Positions 53,339-62,936 of a stretch of 64,000 nucleotides of DNA are shown here, one piece after another. Below the pieces are notes generated by a model, which worked only from the letters and a program-made list of their open reading frames with translations, did not search any database and was not told where the DNA came from. A program made the translations under genes and the position numbers. Every line of letters begins with the position of its first letter. The stretch's first letter is position 1. Where the stretch lies: positions 124,001 to 188,000 of the forward strand of contig NZ_FNPK01000005.1 of assembly GCF_900107285.1 (NCBI RefSeq), in the 5' to 3' direction. This DNA is from Acinetobacter kyonggiensis (GTDB lineage: Bacteria; Pseudomonadota; Gammaproteobacteria; Pseudomonadales; Moraxellaceae).

Positions 53339-56300
53339 GATGCTTGCTCCTGATTATTTGGGTTTTTAGGTTTATATTTAAAGATACTTCGAATCCAAAC
53401 ATAGAAGACTGGAATAAAGAAGATACCCAATAAAGTAGAACTGATTACGCCACCCAGTACACCATAACCGACAGAGTGTTGGCTACCTGCACCTGCACCT
53501 GAAGAAAGCGCCAGCGGAAGTACACCGAAACCGAAGGCTAAAGTGGTCATAATAATTGGACGTAAACGCATTTTTGCTGCATGCAGGGTTGCTTCAAGTA
53601 AAGGCTCACCTTTATCTTCTTGTAGCTCCTTGGCAAATTCTACAATCAAGATCGCATTTTTTGCAGCCAAACCAATGACGGCAATAATGGCAACTTGGAA
53701 GTAAATGTTATTGGTTAAGTTTGGATCTTTAAGCAAAACCATACCTAAGAAAGTTAAACCAATCGCACCGACAATACCTAAAGGAATGACCAGCAGTACA
53801 GAGAATGGAATAGACCAGCTTTCATAAAGGGCAGCAAGACATAAGAACACGATTAACATCGATAACGCATAAAGTCCGGCAGTTTGCGAACCTGCTTCAC
53901 GTTCTTCTAAAGATAAACCAGTCCATTCATAATCAAAACCAGTCATACCCATCGAAGGAAGTTTGGCCATGATTTCTTCCATTGCCAACATTGCATCACC
54001 CGAGCTGACACCCGGCGCAGGTGTGCCTTGAATGTTAACCGATGAAATACCGTTATAACGTTCAAGACGTGGTGAACCATAGGTCCATTCACCTGTAGCA
54101 AAGGTAGAGAAGGGAACCATTTGCCCAGCAGTGTTACGTACATACCACTTGTTCAGATCTTCAGGCATCATACGTGCATCAGGAACAGCCTGTACATACA
54201 CTTTTTTCACACGACCACGGTCGATGAAGTCATTGATGTATGAACCGCCCCAAGCAATACTCATGGTGCTGTTAATTTCTGAAATACTAACGCCCATAGC
54301 GCTGGCTTTTTCATTATCAACATAAATTTTATACTGTGGCGTATCTTCTTGACCGTTTGGACGGACACCTGCAAGACGTTTGTCTTGAGCCGCCATACCT
54401 AAGATCATGTTACGAGCAGTCACCAGTTTTTCATGACCATTACCCGCAGAATCTTTCAGCATAAAGTTAAAGCCAGCAGAAACACCCAATTCTGGCATTG
54501 CAGGAAGCTGCAATGGCATGATGTAAGATGCATCTTTAGCAATCACATTGAGTGCCATACCACGTTGGATAATGGCACCAATTTGAGATTGAGGCGTGGT
54601 ACGTTCGCTCCAGTCTTTCAACTGAATAAATGCAAGACCCGCATTTTGACCGACACCCGTGAACGAGAAGCCTGCAACACTAAATAAAGATTCAACATAG
54701 GGTTTTTGCTGTTCACCTTCTAAGAAGAAGCCCGTCATTTGATCAATGACTTTTTCAGTACGGTCAAGGGTCGCATTCGGCGGAAGTTGAACCAGTGTCA
54801 TCACGACGCCCTGATCTTCATCAGGTAAGAATGAGCTTGGTAGGTTTTTAAAGAGGAACAACAAACCAACAAGCACCACAGCATAAATTGCGCCCGCAAT
54901 GAACTTGTGAATCAGCAGTTTGCCGACCCATTTTTGGTAGCCTTCAGCCATGCGTTCAAAGCGATGGTTAAACCAGCGAAAGAAGCGCGCAAAAATACCA
55001 TTACTTTGCTCTTTGTCTTTATCGTGTTGTTTCAACAACGTTGCACAAAGCGCAGGGGTAAAGGTTAAAGCTACGGTCAATGATAAAATCATTGCAGTGA
55101 CTAGAGTAATAGAGAACTGACGGTAAATGACACCCGTTGTGCCACTAAAGAATGCCATCGGTACAAATACTGCGGTTAATACAGTAGTAATACCAATTAA
55201 GGCACCCGAAATCTGCTTCATCGATTTTTCAGTTGCTGCAACAGGGTCGAGGTGTTCTTCAACCATCACCCGTTCCACGTTCTCGACCACAACAATGGCA
55301 TCATCCACCAGCAGACCAATGGCAAGAACCATGGCAAACATGGTCAGTGTATTAATGGAGAAACCAAATACGTTAATGATGGCAAACGTACCTAACACGA
55401 CGACAGGAACCGCCATGGTTGGAATAATGGTTGCACGCCAGTTCTGTAAGAACAGGAACATGACAATAAATACAAGAATAATCGCTTCAATTAAAGTATG
55501 AACCACACTTTCAATTGAAAGTTTGATAAATGGAGTCGTATCGTACGCCAGTTTATCTTGTAAGCCACTTGGGTAGTTTTTACGTAATTGTACTAAACGT
55601 TCTTCAACAGCAGCTGCTGTGTCTAAAGCATTAGCACCTGTTGCAAGTTTAATGGCTACACCACCAGCAGGCTTACCATTGAATTTAGAAGTAAACTGAT
55701 AATTGTCCGAGCCTAATTCAACTTTGGCTACATCACCTAAAGTAACTTTTGCACCAGAACCCATACTTTTCAAGAAAATATTTTGGAACTGTTCAGCCGT
55801 TTGTAAAAGACTTTGTGCATTAACCGTAGCATTCAGAACTTGACCTGCAACTGCCGGTGCACCGCCTAATTGACCCACTGCAACTTGTGCATTTTGGGCA
55901 CGTAAAGCAACAACTACATCACTTGGTGTGAGTTGGAAACTCGTCAATTTTGCAGGATCTAACCAAATACGCATGGCATAAGAACCACCAAATACTTGTA
56001 TTTCACCTACACCCGCTACACGACTGAGTGGTTCAGAAATATTTGAATTCACATAGTCTTTAATGTCGGCATCTGTGAGTGCATCATTCGGAGAATAGAA
56101 TGCCAGTACTTGTAAGAAGCTTGCACCAGATTTTGTTACTTTTACACCCTGACGTTGCACATCTTCAGGAAGCAGTGCAGTCGCGGATTGTAATTTATTT
56201 TGTACTTGAACCTGAGCAATATCGGGGTCGATACCTTGTTCAAAGTTCAAAGAAATAGAAGCTTGACCGTTACCTGCACTATTTGAAGAAATATAGCGCA

Positions 56301-56523
56301 AGCCATCAAGACCGTTCATTTGCTGCTCAATGATCTGTGTCACTGTATTTTCTACAGTTTCAGCAGATGCACCCGGATAAGTTGCAGCAATGGTGACCAC
56401 CGGTGGAGCAATGGTCGGATATTGTGCAATTGGCATGCCGCTAAGGGTTAAAATACCCGCCAGCATAATCACCAATGCAATCACCCATGCAAAGATTGGG
56501 CGATGAATAAAAAATTGAGCCAT
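53335..56523 (-). CDS. adeJ: RND multidrug efflux inner-membrane transporter
   Basis: This 1062-residue RND (AcrB/HAE1) transporter starts MAQFFIHRPIFAWVIALVIM. It has twelve expected spans and the two large periplasmic loops. Proton relay residues lie in the GLLVDDAIVVVENVERVM segment near residue 400. GSAGNGQASISLNFEQGID, LKDWSERT and AALYESWSIPFSVLLVIPLG are family signatures. Closest in character to AdeJ of the chromosomal AdeIJK pump, it exports beta-lactams, tetracycline, chloramphenicol and others as a trimer with AdeI and AdeK. The gene is intact although the channel gene after it is not. Another OprM-type channel could substitute. Confidence 0.92.
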   Translation of the reverse strand: MAQFFIHRPIFAWVIALVIMLAGILTLSGMPIAQYPTIAPPVVTIAATYPGASAETVENTVTQIIEQQMNGLDGLRYISSNSAGNGQASISLNFEQGIDPDIAQVQVQNKLQSATALLPEDVQRQGVKVTKSGASFLQVLAFYSPNDALTDADIKDYVNSNISEPLSRVAGVGEIQVFGGSYAMRIWLDPAKLTSFQLTPSDVVVALRAQNAQVAVGQLGGAPAVAGQVLNATVNAQSLLQTAEQFQNIFLKSMGSGAKVTLGDVAKVELGSDNYQFTSKFNGKPAGGVAIKLATGANALDTAAAVEERLVQLRKNYPSGLQDKLAYDTTPFIKLSIESVVHTLIEAIILVFIVMFLFLQNWRATIIPTMAVPVVVLGTFAIINVFGFSINTLTMFAMVLAIGLLVDDAIVVVENVERVMVEEHLDPVAATEKSMKQISGALIGITTVLTAVFVPMAFFSGTTGVIYRQFSITLVTAMILSLTVALTFTPALCATLLKQHDKDKEQSNGIFARFFRWFNHRFERMAEGYQKWVGKLLIHKFIAGAIYAVVLVGLLFLFKNLPSSFLPDEDQGVVMTLVQLPPNATLDRTEKVIDQMTGFFLEGEQQKPYVESLFSVAGFSFTGVGQNAGLAFIQLKDWSERTTPQSQIGAIIQRGMALNVIAKDASYIMPLQLPAMPELGVSAGFNFMLKDSAGNGHEKLVTARNMILGMAAQDKRLAGVRPNGQEDTPQYKIYVDNEKASAMGVSISEINSTMSIAWGGSYINDFIDRGRVKKVYVQAVPDARMMPEDLNKWYVRNTAGQMVPFSTFATGEWTYGSPRLERYNGISSVNIQGTPAPGVSSGDAMLAMEEIMAKLPSMGMTGFDYEWTGLSLEEREAGSQTAGLYALSMLIVFLCLAALYESWSIPFSVLLVIPLGIVGAIGLTFLGMVLLKDPNLTNNIYFQVAIIAVIGLAAKNAILIVEFAKELQEDKGEPLLEATLHAAKMRLRPIIMTTLAFGFGVLPLALSSGAGAGSQHSVGYGVLGGVISSTLLGIFFIPVFYVWIRSIFKYKPKNPNNQEQAS

Positions 56524-56535
56524 TCAGTCTACCCC

Positions 56536-57798
56536 TTATGTATTTGAAGTAGCTTTTTGTTCAGCTTTAGGCTGTGCTGGTTTGTCTGCTTTATTTTCTT
56601 CTGCCGCAGGTTGTGCAGCACCACCTTGAGGGGCAGCTGCTTGAGGTTGATAAGGTTTAGCAACGACTGTTGCGCCTTCTTTGACCTTCGCTACACCATC
56701 AACAATCACTTTTTCACCAGCGGTTAAGCCACTCGTTACGATCCAATCTTTGCCTTGTACACCGACCGTTTCAACAGGACGCGTCTCAACAACACCTTTG
56801 GCATTCACCACCATGGCAATTGCTTGACCAGTCGGGGTGCGGGTAATTGCAGCTTGAGGAATCAGGATGGCATTGGGAATAACACCTTGTACAATTTGAG
56901 CAGTGGCATACATACCCGGAAGCAATAAATGATTTGGATTCGGGAATACTGCACGTATGGTAATGGTTCCAGTATCTGGATTCACACTGGCATCAGAGAA
57001 TGCAAGACGACCTTCAACTGGGTAGTAGCTACCATCTTCTAGCTTCAATTTTACTTTGGTATTGTTGCTGCTATCTAAGCGACCTTGGCTCAGTTGTTGA
57101 CGTAAACGTAACAATTCAGAGCTAGATTGGTTAATGTCGACATAAATCGGGTCTAAGCGCTGAACAGTCACTAAAGGATCTGCTTGGCTTGCCGTGACTA
57201 ATGCACCAACTGTTACTGTTGAACGGTTGGTTTGACCTGAAATAGGCGAACGAACTGTAGAAAAACCGAGGTTAATTTCAGCATTTTTCAGTTCAGCTTG
57301 AGTGGATGCTACATCTGCTTCAGCTAACTTAACTTGGGCAACCATATCATCATAGTCTTGTTTTGAAATGGCATTGCTGCCTACAAGTTGACGATAACGG
57401 CTTTCTTTAACACGTAAAGCATTTAAGTTTGCTTGTTGGCGATTTAGTGCAGCACGTGCACTATCAACGCTAGCACGGTTGGTACGTGAGTCAATTTCAT
57501 ACAACGCTTGACCTTCACGAACATAACTACCTTCAGTGAATAGACGTTTGAGAATCACACCACTGGTTTGAGGACGGACTTCAGAAATTTCAAATGCCGT
57601 GGTACGGCCTGAAAGTTCTACCGATTGCTCTACGCTTTGTGGTTGAGCAACAATGACACCGACTTCAGTCGGAGGCATTTTTTGGGCAGCAGCAGCTTGC
57701 TGTGCATCCTTGGGATCTTTGCTACAACCAACAAGTGCAATACTTGTTGCTAATGCGCAAGCGGTTAGGGCGGGCGCCCATAGCTTTGCAGACATCAT
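56536..57798 (-). CDS. adeI: RND efflux periplasmic adaptor
   Basis: This 420-residue membrane fusion protein has a lipoprotein signal (LTACALATSIALVGCSKD). A lipoyl/barrel-sandwich hybrid domain follows (SGRTTAFEISEVRPQTSGVI ... EGSYVREGQALYEID). The long alpha hairpin runs from RASVDSARAALNRQQANLNA to DVASTQAELKNAEIN, and then a beta barrel. The C-terminal tail is rich in Ala, Gln, Glu and Lys. It bridges AdeJ to the outer-membrane channel. It is the first gene, 12 bases before adeJ. GGTGGAACA before the start acts as ribosome-binding site. Confidence 0.91.
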   Translation of the reverse strand: MMSAKLWAPALTACALATSIALVGCSKDPKDAQQAAAAQKMPPTEVGVIVAQPQSVEQSVELSGRTTAFEISEVRPQTSGVILKRLFTEGSYVREGQALYEIDSRTNRASVDSARAALNRQQANLNALRVKESRYRQLVGSNAISKQDYDDMVAQVKLAEADVASTQAELKNAEINLGFSTVRSPISGQTNRSTVTVGALVTASQADPLVTVQRLDPIYVDINQSSSELLRLRQQLSQGRLDSSNNTKVKLKLEDGSYYPVEGRLAFSDASVNPDTGTITIRAVFPNPNHLLLPGMYATAQIVQGVIPNAILIPQAAITRTPTGQAIAMVVNAKGVVETRPVETVGVQGKDWIVTSGLTAGEKVIVDGVAKVKEGATVVAKPYQPQAAAPQGGAAQPAAEENKADKPAQPKAEQKATSNT

Positions 57799-57830
57799 TG
57801 TTCCACCTCGATTAGATTATTATCTAAAAA

Positions 57831-58472
57831 TTAATTTGTTTTCGCGCTACTGAATTTGGCATACAACATATAAAGTAGTGTGATCCAAATAAAACCTATG
57901 CTCCAACCTGCTAAGACATCAGAGGGGAAATGCACACCAAGGTAAACCCTTGAAATTCCCATGATCAACAACCATGTAACAGCACAGACACAAATAAGTT
58001 GGTGCTTTGAATGTTTTTGGCTTAAATAAATGACAAGACAGCTCAACGTCGCGGCATAAACACTATGAGCACTGGGAAATGAAGCACCATAGCTTTGAAC
58101 CAGATGATACATTTCAGGTGGTCGCGGTCTTGAAAATATATATTTGAGTAGCCAAACTGTGGCAGTACTCCCTATAAGGCCTAAACCAATAAAAACAACA
58201 TTTGTATACTTTTTGTACCAGCCTTGGTGAAAACACCATAAGGAGGTCAAAAATAGAACAAATGGTATACTCCCCATAGCAGAAAGTGTCATGGAGATCG
58301 TATTTAAATGTACTGTGCGATGTTGGCTTATCCATTCGACAATCACGAGATCAAAGTGACTGAGTGAAGGAGTGAAAATCACTAATACATTGAAAAAAAA
58401 TAAGAAAAATCCTACACCAAGCAACCAATAAGGCATTTGATTGACCTTTGTTATATTGGCCGATTGGAGCAT
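57831..58472 (-). CDS. PAP2 family membrane phosphatase upstream of adeI
   Basis: This 213-residue protein has about six hydrophobic spans and all three PAP2 motifs: KYIFSRPRP (C1), SYGASFPSAHSVYAA (C2) and SRVYLGVHFPSDVLAGW (C3). It resembles PgpB/undecaprenyl diphosphate phosphatases. The ATG at 58472 is used; a TTG two codons upstream is possible. It is co-directional with adeIJK and only 32 bases upstream, so read-through into the pump is possible. Its substrate could be phosphatidylglycerophosphate or undecaprenyl diphosphate. Confidence 0.87.
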   Translation of the reverse strand: MLQSANITKVNQMPYWLLGVGFFLFFFNVLVIFTPSLSHFDLVIVEWISQHRTVHLNTISMTLSAMGSIPFVLFLTSLWCFHQGWYKKYTNVVFIGLGLIGSTATVWLLKYIFSRPRPPEMYHLVQSYGASFPSAHSVYAATLSCLVIYLSQKHSKHQLICVCAVTWLLIMGISRVYLGVHFPSDVLAGWSIGFIWITLLYMLYAKFSSAKTN

Positions 58473-58580
58473 GGCCAATTAATGCTTAAAGTGTACTCAT
58501 CAGTACACTTTATTTCAAGTGCGTGTAAATTATGCTCATTTCTTTTTTACTCATTTTTAAATGAGAAGTAAAACAAAAAA

Positions 58581-60635
58581 TTATTTATGTATAATTTTTT
58601 GTGATGGAGAAGATTCATCCACTTCCAAGGGGGTCTTGGGTGGCCAAAAAAAGTCACTTGGTCTGGTTAAGAAATGAGTGAGTACAAGTTTAGCCAAAGG
58701 CTTCCACTGTTCAAATCGAACCCGTCGTGCACGAAGTGCCACAATAATGGTCAGGGTAAAGCTGACAAATAAGTTTGTCAGACCAATCAATAACACCCCT
58801 AAAAATGATACAAAAATTAAGCCAATTTCAGGACTACCATTAATATTGATTAAGCCTTGAATAAAGTTGGCAGAAGCAAACGCAATATGTCGAATATCGA
58901 GGGGAAGACCTAAGATAAAACCAATGGTGCCCATGCTTCCGAGCATAATTCCGAATAAAAAATTCCCAGCCAAAGCACCTAAATTACGTTCAATATAAGC
59001 AGCAAATGTATTAAGACGCTCTTGTCCTAATATCAGTTTGAGATGCGCATGGGCTTGTAAACGTGGACCGACTTTGCGGTACACGGCCATGTTGTCAAAG
59101 TAACCTGCAATTAGCCCCGAAAAAAACAAACAGACACCTGCAATGGCAGCATGTGGAATGGCTAATGACGTAAAAGGGTTGAGTGAATGCAAGGTTCTGG
59201 TAGCTTTGGCATGACTCAAAAGAGGTTCATCCATTCCGTATTGCCAGAGCAGGGTAATGATTGCCGCAGTTGGAATGGCAATTGAAATGTTTCCTAAAAT
59301 TGCAATAAATTGAGTGCGGATAATATTAATAATCAGTGCTGCAAGTTCAGCAATCTGTGCTGTTTTAGAGCCTTTACGATGCTGTACTGTGGCAGCAAGT
59401 GCAGCGGCTGTCATCGCAGGTTGCTTGGTTGCAACAGTAAAATGCAAAACGTGAATCAACATAAAACCAAGTGAATAGTTCATGCTGAAAATAAAAGCCT
59501 GCATCATGGGTGCCATGATCATACGTGCTGACAATATTTTTAATGTTGCCATGGTGGCAATAATCACGCCTGCACCAGCAGCAGACTTGTACATCGACCA
59601 AAAGCCTTGTTTGTCCGTACTCACATAATGCTCACCCGTTTTACTGGCATTTTCTGTGACTTGTAAGGCAATCAATTCACTGTTGGTGGCCAAAAGGGAT
59701 CGAACGCTACGCTCACTGTAAATTGCGGTGGTGATATCCACCATAAGTAAGCCTAAAGATTCATAGCGAATTTTGTCTTCATCCACAATCAAATTGAGTA
59801 ACAGTTCAATTCGGTCTAGACATTGCTCAAGTAAAGACAGCAAATAGGTCAGACTAAGGCTAACGCCAATTCTTTTGGTGGCACGGCGAATTTTTAACAC
59901 CACATCACGACATTGCTCAATCATCACCAAGGCTTGTGCGGCATCGGGTGGAACCGTCACGGCTATAGTGTCTGTATGTTGATGTAGCTTTTTATAGTAT
60001 TGAATAAACTCTACAATTTCGCGATTTTGCACCAGAAAAGGTGACTCATATTCGGTTAAGTCGGGTTGTGCATTGATGAACTCTGGATACAGTCCAATCC
60101 CACTAATCCGATAAGATAAAACAGTAATCGCTTTAATCAGCTCACTTTTAATTTTAAGCTTTTCTGCTTGATTGCCATGACCTTGATTTAGAAGTGTAAA
60201 TAACTTTTGCCAATCAGCATGAGAAATGCTGTCCAGCCAATATTTATCACTACGTTGATAAAAGACGCGACGGACTAAATCTTGCAGTTGGCTTTCATCA
60301 TTAATCAGGGGCAGAAAGTGAGCGCCTAAACGTTGCGCGAGCTGATTCCAAAATCCATCCAGTGATAAAATACCCGTGTCGGCATATAAACTGGTCTGTT
60401 TATATTGGCTAATCAGTTTTAAGATAAAAGTTTGTAAAGTAGATGTAGCATGAGGTGTAATCAGGAGGGCTTGTAGAAAAGCTTGAAATTTATGCTGAAT
60501 TTCTTCGTTATCAGTAGCATCATTGGGTCGAATACGATTGACCAATTCAATGAGCAGCGAATCATCAAGAACAGCTTGATGAGATTCAAGCTGTTCCTGC
60601 ATGGTTAAAAATAGATCATTAAAATTTATATGCAT
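58581..60635 (-). CDS. SpecificRecomb-family membrane protein (annotated as site-specific recombinase)
   Basis: This 684-residue protein resembles the Neisseria Gcr 'site-specific recombinase' family. The first half is soluble and helical (TLQTFILKLISQYKQTSLYA ... LLSLLEQCLDRIELLLNLIV). The second half is clearly membrane-bound, with several spans (AGAGVIIATMATLKILSARM, AILGNISIAIPTAAIITLLW, AIAGVCLFFSGLIAGYFDNM, LGALAGNFLFGIMLGSMGTI and GLTNLFVSFTLTIIVALRA). No catalytic tyrosine or serine recombinase motif is visible, so the name is doubtful. It lies 33 bases after ispB, in the same direction. Confidence 0.82.
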   Translation of the reverse strand: MHINFNDLFLTMQEQLESHQAVLDDSLLIELVNRIRPNDATDNEEIQHKFQAFLQALLITPHATSTLQTFILKLISQYKQTSLYADTGILSLDGFWNQLAQRLGAHFLPLINDESQLQDLVRRVFYQRSDKYWLDSISHADWQKLFTLLNQGHGNQAEKLKIKSELIKAITVLSYRISGIGLYPEFINAQPDLTEYESPFLVQNREIVEFIQYYKKLHQHTDTIAVTVPPDAAQALVMIEQCRDVVLKIRRATKRIGVSLSLTYLLSLLEQCLDRIELLLNLIVDEDKIRYESLGLLMVDITTAIYSERSVRSLLATNSELIALQVTENASKTGEHYVSTDKQGFWSMYKSAAGAGVIIATMATLKILSARMIMAPMMQAFIFSMNYSLGFMLIHVLHFTVATKQPAMTAAALAATVQHRKGSKTAQIAELAALIINIIRTQFIAILGNISIAIPTAAIITLLWQYGMDEPLLSHAKATRTLHSLNPFTSLAIPHAAIAGVCLFFSGLIAGYFDNMAVYRKVGPRLQAHAHLKLILGQERLNTFAAYIERNLGALAGNFLFGIMLGSMGTIGFILGLPLDIRHIAFASANFIQGLININGSPEIGLIFVSFLGVLLIGLTNLFVSFTLTIIVALRARRVRFEQWKPLAKLVLTHFLTRPSDFFWPPKTPLEVDESSPSQKIIHK

Positions 60636-60668
60636 AGGCGAGTGTAAAATCTATTTTCATGAAATTCA

Positions 60669-61646
60669 TTATTGAATTCGATTTAAAGCAAGTTGAGTCA
60701 AGTTAACTAGTGCTTGGCGATATTCGCTCTCTGGTAGTCGGTCTAAAGCATGTAGTGCAGATTGAGTTTCTTCTGTAGCACGTTGGCGGCAATAATCAAG
60801 TGCACCACAGTTTTGCACAATTTCAATGACACGGTCGAGTTGAGCGATACCGCCAGTTGCAATACTTGAACGCACAATTTCATGTTCTTGATCTGTGGTT
60901 TTCTGTAATGCTGAAATTAATGGCAAAGTAGGTTTACCTTCCATTAAATCATCACCAATATTTTTACCTAATGTTTCCGCATCAGAGGTGTAATCTAAGA
61001 TGTCATCAATAATTTGGAAGGCATTACCAAAATGACCTGCAAAGATTCGCAGTGGTTCACGGTACTCTGGCGTACCCGTTAAAATGGCTGCACCTTCAGT
61101 AGCCAATTCAAATAAGCGTGACGTTTTACCGTGAATAATATCGAGATAAGTTTGTTCTGTGGTTTCAGGTTGATGTTGTGCTTGAAGTTGTAGCACTTCA
61201 CCTTCGGCAATTTCACAGGTTCCCGTGGAAAAATCTTTCAGTAAGGTCATGTCGTTTAAGTCGACCAACAAATCGAAAGCACGGGAAATCAGGAAGTCAC
61301 CGACTAAAACCGCAGTTTGATTGTTCCATGTGGCATTGGCAGTAGGACGACCACGACGTAAGCCCGACTCATCGACCACATCATCATGCACCAGTGTTGC
61401 AGTGTGCAGCATTTCGATAATGGCGGCTAACTTACGTTGACGTTCTAAATCGGTCGCACCACATGCTTTTGCTGCCAATAAACACATAATAGGACGCATG
61501 CGTTTTCCGCCTGCCTCAACCACGTGTTTACTCACAGCCATGACTAAGGCGACTTTTGACGTAATCCCTTCATTAATAAATGTGTCCATCGCAGCAAAGT
61601 CGGAAGCAACAGGAGCGAGAATATCTTGCTTAAAGTCGATGGCCAT
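60669..61646 (-). CDS. ispB: Octaprenyl (long-chain polyprenyl) diphosphate synthase
   Basis: This 325-residue trans-prenyltransferase has GGKRMRPIMCLLAAKACG near residue 45, the first aspartate motif VHDDVVDESGLRRGRPT near 82, and the second IIDDILDYTSDAETLGK near 208. The first motif has the simple DDxxD spacing of long-chain synthases, unlike IspA at 19.0 kb. It makes the C40-C45 side chain of ubiquinone. The start at 61646, after AGAGG, gives the usual length; the frame is open to 61754. It is divergent from rplU-rpmA, the classical arrangement. Confidence 0.94.
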   Translation of the reverse strand: MAIDFKQDILAPVASDFAAMDTFINEGITSKVALVMAVSKHVVEAGGKRMRPIMCLLAAKACGATDLERQRKLAAIIEMLHTATLVHDDVVDESGLRRGRPTANATWNNQTAVLVGDFLISRAFDLLVDLNDMTLLKDFSTGTCEIAEGEVLQLQAQHQPETTEQTYLDIIHGKTSRLFELATEGAAILTGTPEYREPLRIFAGHFGNAFQIIDDILDYTSDAETLGKNIGDDLMEGKPTLPLISALQKTTDQEHEIVRSSIATGGIAQLDRVIEIVQNCGALDYCRQRATEETQSALHALDRLPESEYRQALVNLTQLALNRIQ

Positions 61647-62084
61647 ATGAAGAGAAACCTCTATAAAATTGAATTGCTTATTATATAGTGTAGCAATTAT
61701 ATCTAGTGATATAGCGAAGATCTTAATATAGATGTTTAAATCATGGCTAAGCAAATGGTTTTATCTTAGGCCTAATTCTAACAACCAATATAATATGTGA
61801 CTTAGCTGGCATTTTGTAGTCTATGCCATATAGTAGCGAATTGATTTTAAAAATCTATTTCATTTTATAAAATCTCAGCTTTAGATGTCGCAATCATTTC
61901 TTTTTAGCAATTTGATTGTTTATAAAATAAACATGGGTAAGGCGCAAAAAAACACTAAAATGGCTTGTCGTTTGATTTATTATCACTTAATATGTTTGCC
62001 CTTAGATATCCCCCAGTGGCGCTCGTATTAAGATCGATATATTCCTTTATCGACACGACGACACGGGCATGTTTGGAGTACATT
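61647..62084. promoter_or_regulatory. Divergent promoter region of ispB and rplU
   Basis: This 438-base spacer holds the promoters of both units. Leader-like sequence with GACACGACGACACGGG lies 20-40 bases ahead of rplU. No clear L21 autoregulatory structure could be drawn by eye. Confidence 0.4.
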
Positions 62085-62396
62085 ATGTACGCAGTAATCC
62101 AAAGCGGTGGTAAACAGCACCGTGTTATTGAGGGTGAAACCCTTAAAGTAGAATTATTGAAAGCTGAAACCGGTACAACTATTACGTTTGATGACGTATT
62201 AATGCTTGTAAACGGCGAAAGCATTCAAATTGGTGCTCCAGTTGTTGCTGGTGCTACAGTAACTGCTGAAGTAGTTAGCCACGGTCGTCACGACAAAATT
62301 CGTATTGTTAAAATGCGTCGTCGTAAACATTACCGTAAACAACAAGGTCACCGTCAATGGTTTACCGAGTTGAAAATTACTGCTATTTCAGGCTAA
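62085..62396 (+). CDS. rplU: 50S ribosomal protein L21
   Basis: This 103-residue protein starts [14 protein letters not shown] at the ATG at 62085 after TTTGGAG. It has the L21 signature [20 protein letters not shown] and TELKITAI at the end. It binds 23S rRNA in the large subunit. The frame is open upstream to 61965, but the family start is clear. Confidence 0.97.
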   Translation: MYAVIQSGGKQHRVIEGETLKVELLKAETGTTITFDDVLMLVNGESIQIGAPVVAGATVTAEVVSHGRHDKIRIVKMRRRKHYRKQQGHRQWFTELKITAISG

Positions 62397-62414
62397 TTAC
62401 GAGGATTATGAAAC

Positions 62415-62672
62415 ATGGCTACTAAAAAAGCTGGTGGATCGACACGTAACGGTCGTGACTCGAACCCTAAAATGTTAGGCGTTAAAATGTTCGGTGGTCA
62501 ATCTGTGACTGCGGGCAACATCATTGTTCGTCAACGTGGTACAGAATTCCACGCTGGTGCAAACGTAGGTATGGGCCGTGACCATACTTTATTTGCTACC
62601 GCTGATGGCGTGATCAAATTCGAAGTGAAGGGTCAATTTGGCCGTCGCTACGTAAAAGTTGAAACTGTATAA
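62415..62672 (+). CDS. rpmA: 50S ribosomal protein L27
   Basis: This 85-residue protein has the usual [19 protein letters not shown] start, with the N-terminal tail that reaches the peptidyl transferase centre, and the signature [20 protein letters not shown]. There is no Firmicutes-type cleavable pre-sequence. It follows rplU by 18 bases in the conserved operon. Confidence 0.97.
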   Translation: MATKKAGGSTRNGRDSNPKMLGVKMFGGQSVTAGNIIVRQRGTEFHAGANVGMGRDHTLFATADGVIKFEVKGQFGRRYVKVETV

Positions 62673-62690
62673 GTTTTAATTTTTAAAAAG

Positions 62691-62715
62691 AGCCCGCATT
62701 TTTGCGGGTTTTTTT
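62691..62715 (+). terminator. Terminator of rplU-rpmA
   Basis: CCCGCA and TGCGGG pair around TTTT, followed by seven T. It begins 18 bases past rpmA. Confidence 0.88.
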
Positions 62716-62936
62716 ATGTCTGCATGATTTCTTTTTAATTAGCTATAGTCAAGAAATATGGGGATTGGCTGTGCTTTATTTTAAAATAATAAAAATCAAA
62801 TACTTGTTTTTTGTTTTGCATATTTCCTGTTGTTTTTTATTACAAATAAGTCGCAATACTGTGACATATTGAGACTTAAGTCTCATTTTTTGGATGTAAA
62901 ATATTAAGAGCAAAATTAGAAAAAAGGCTAACAGAC

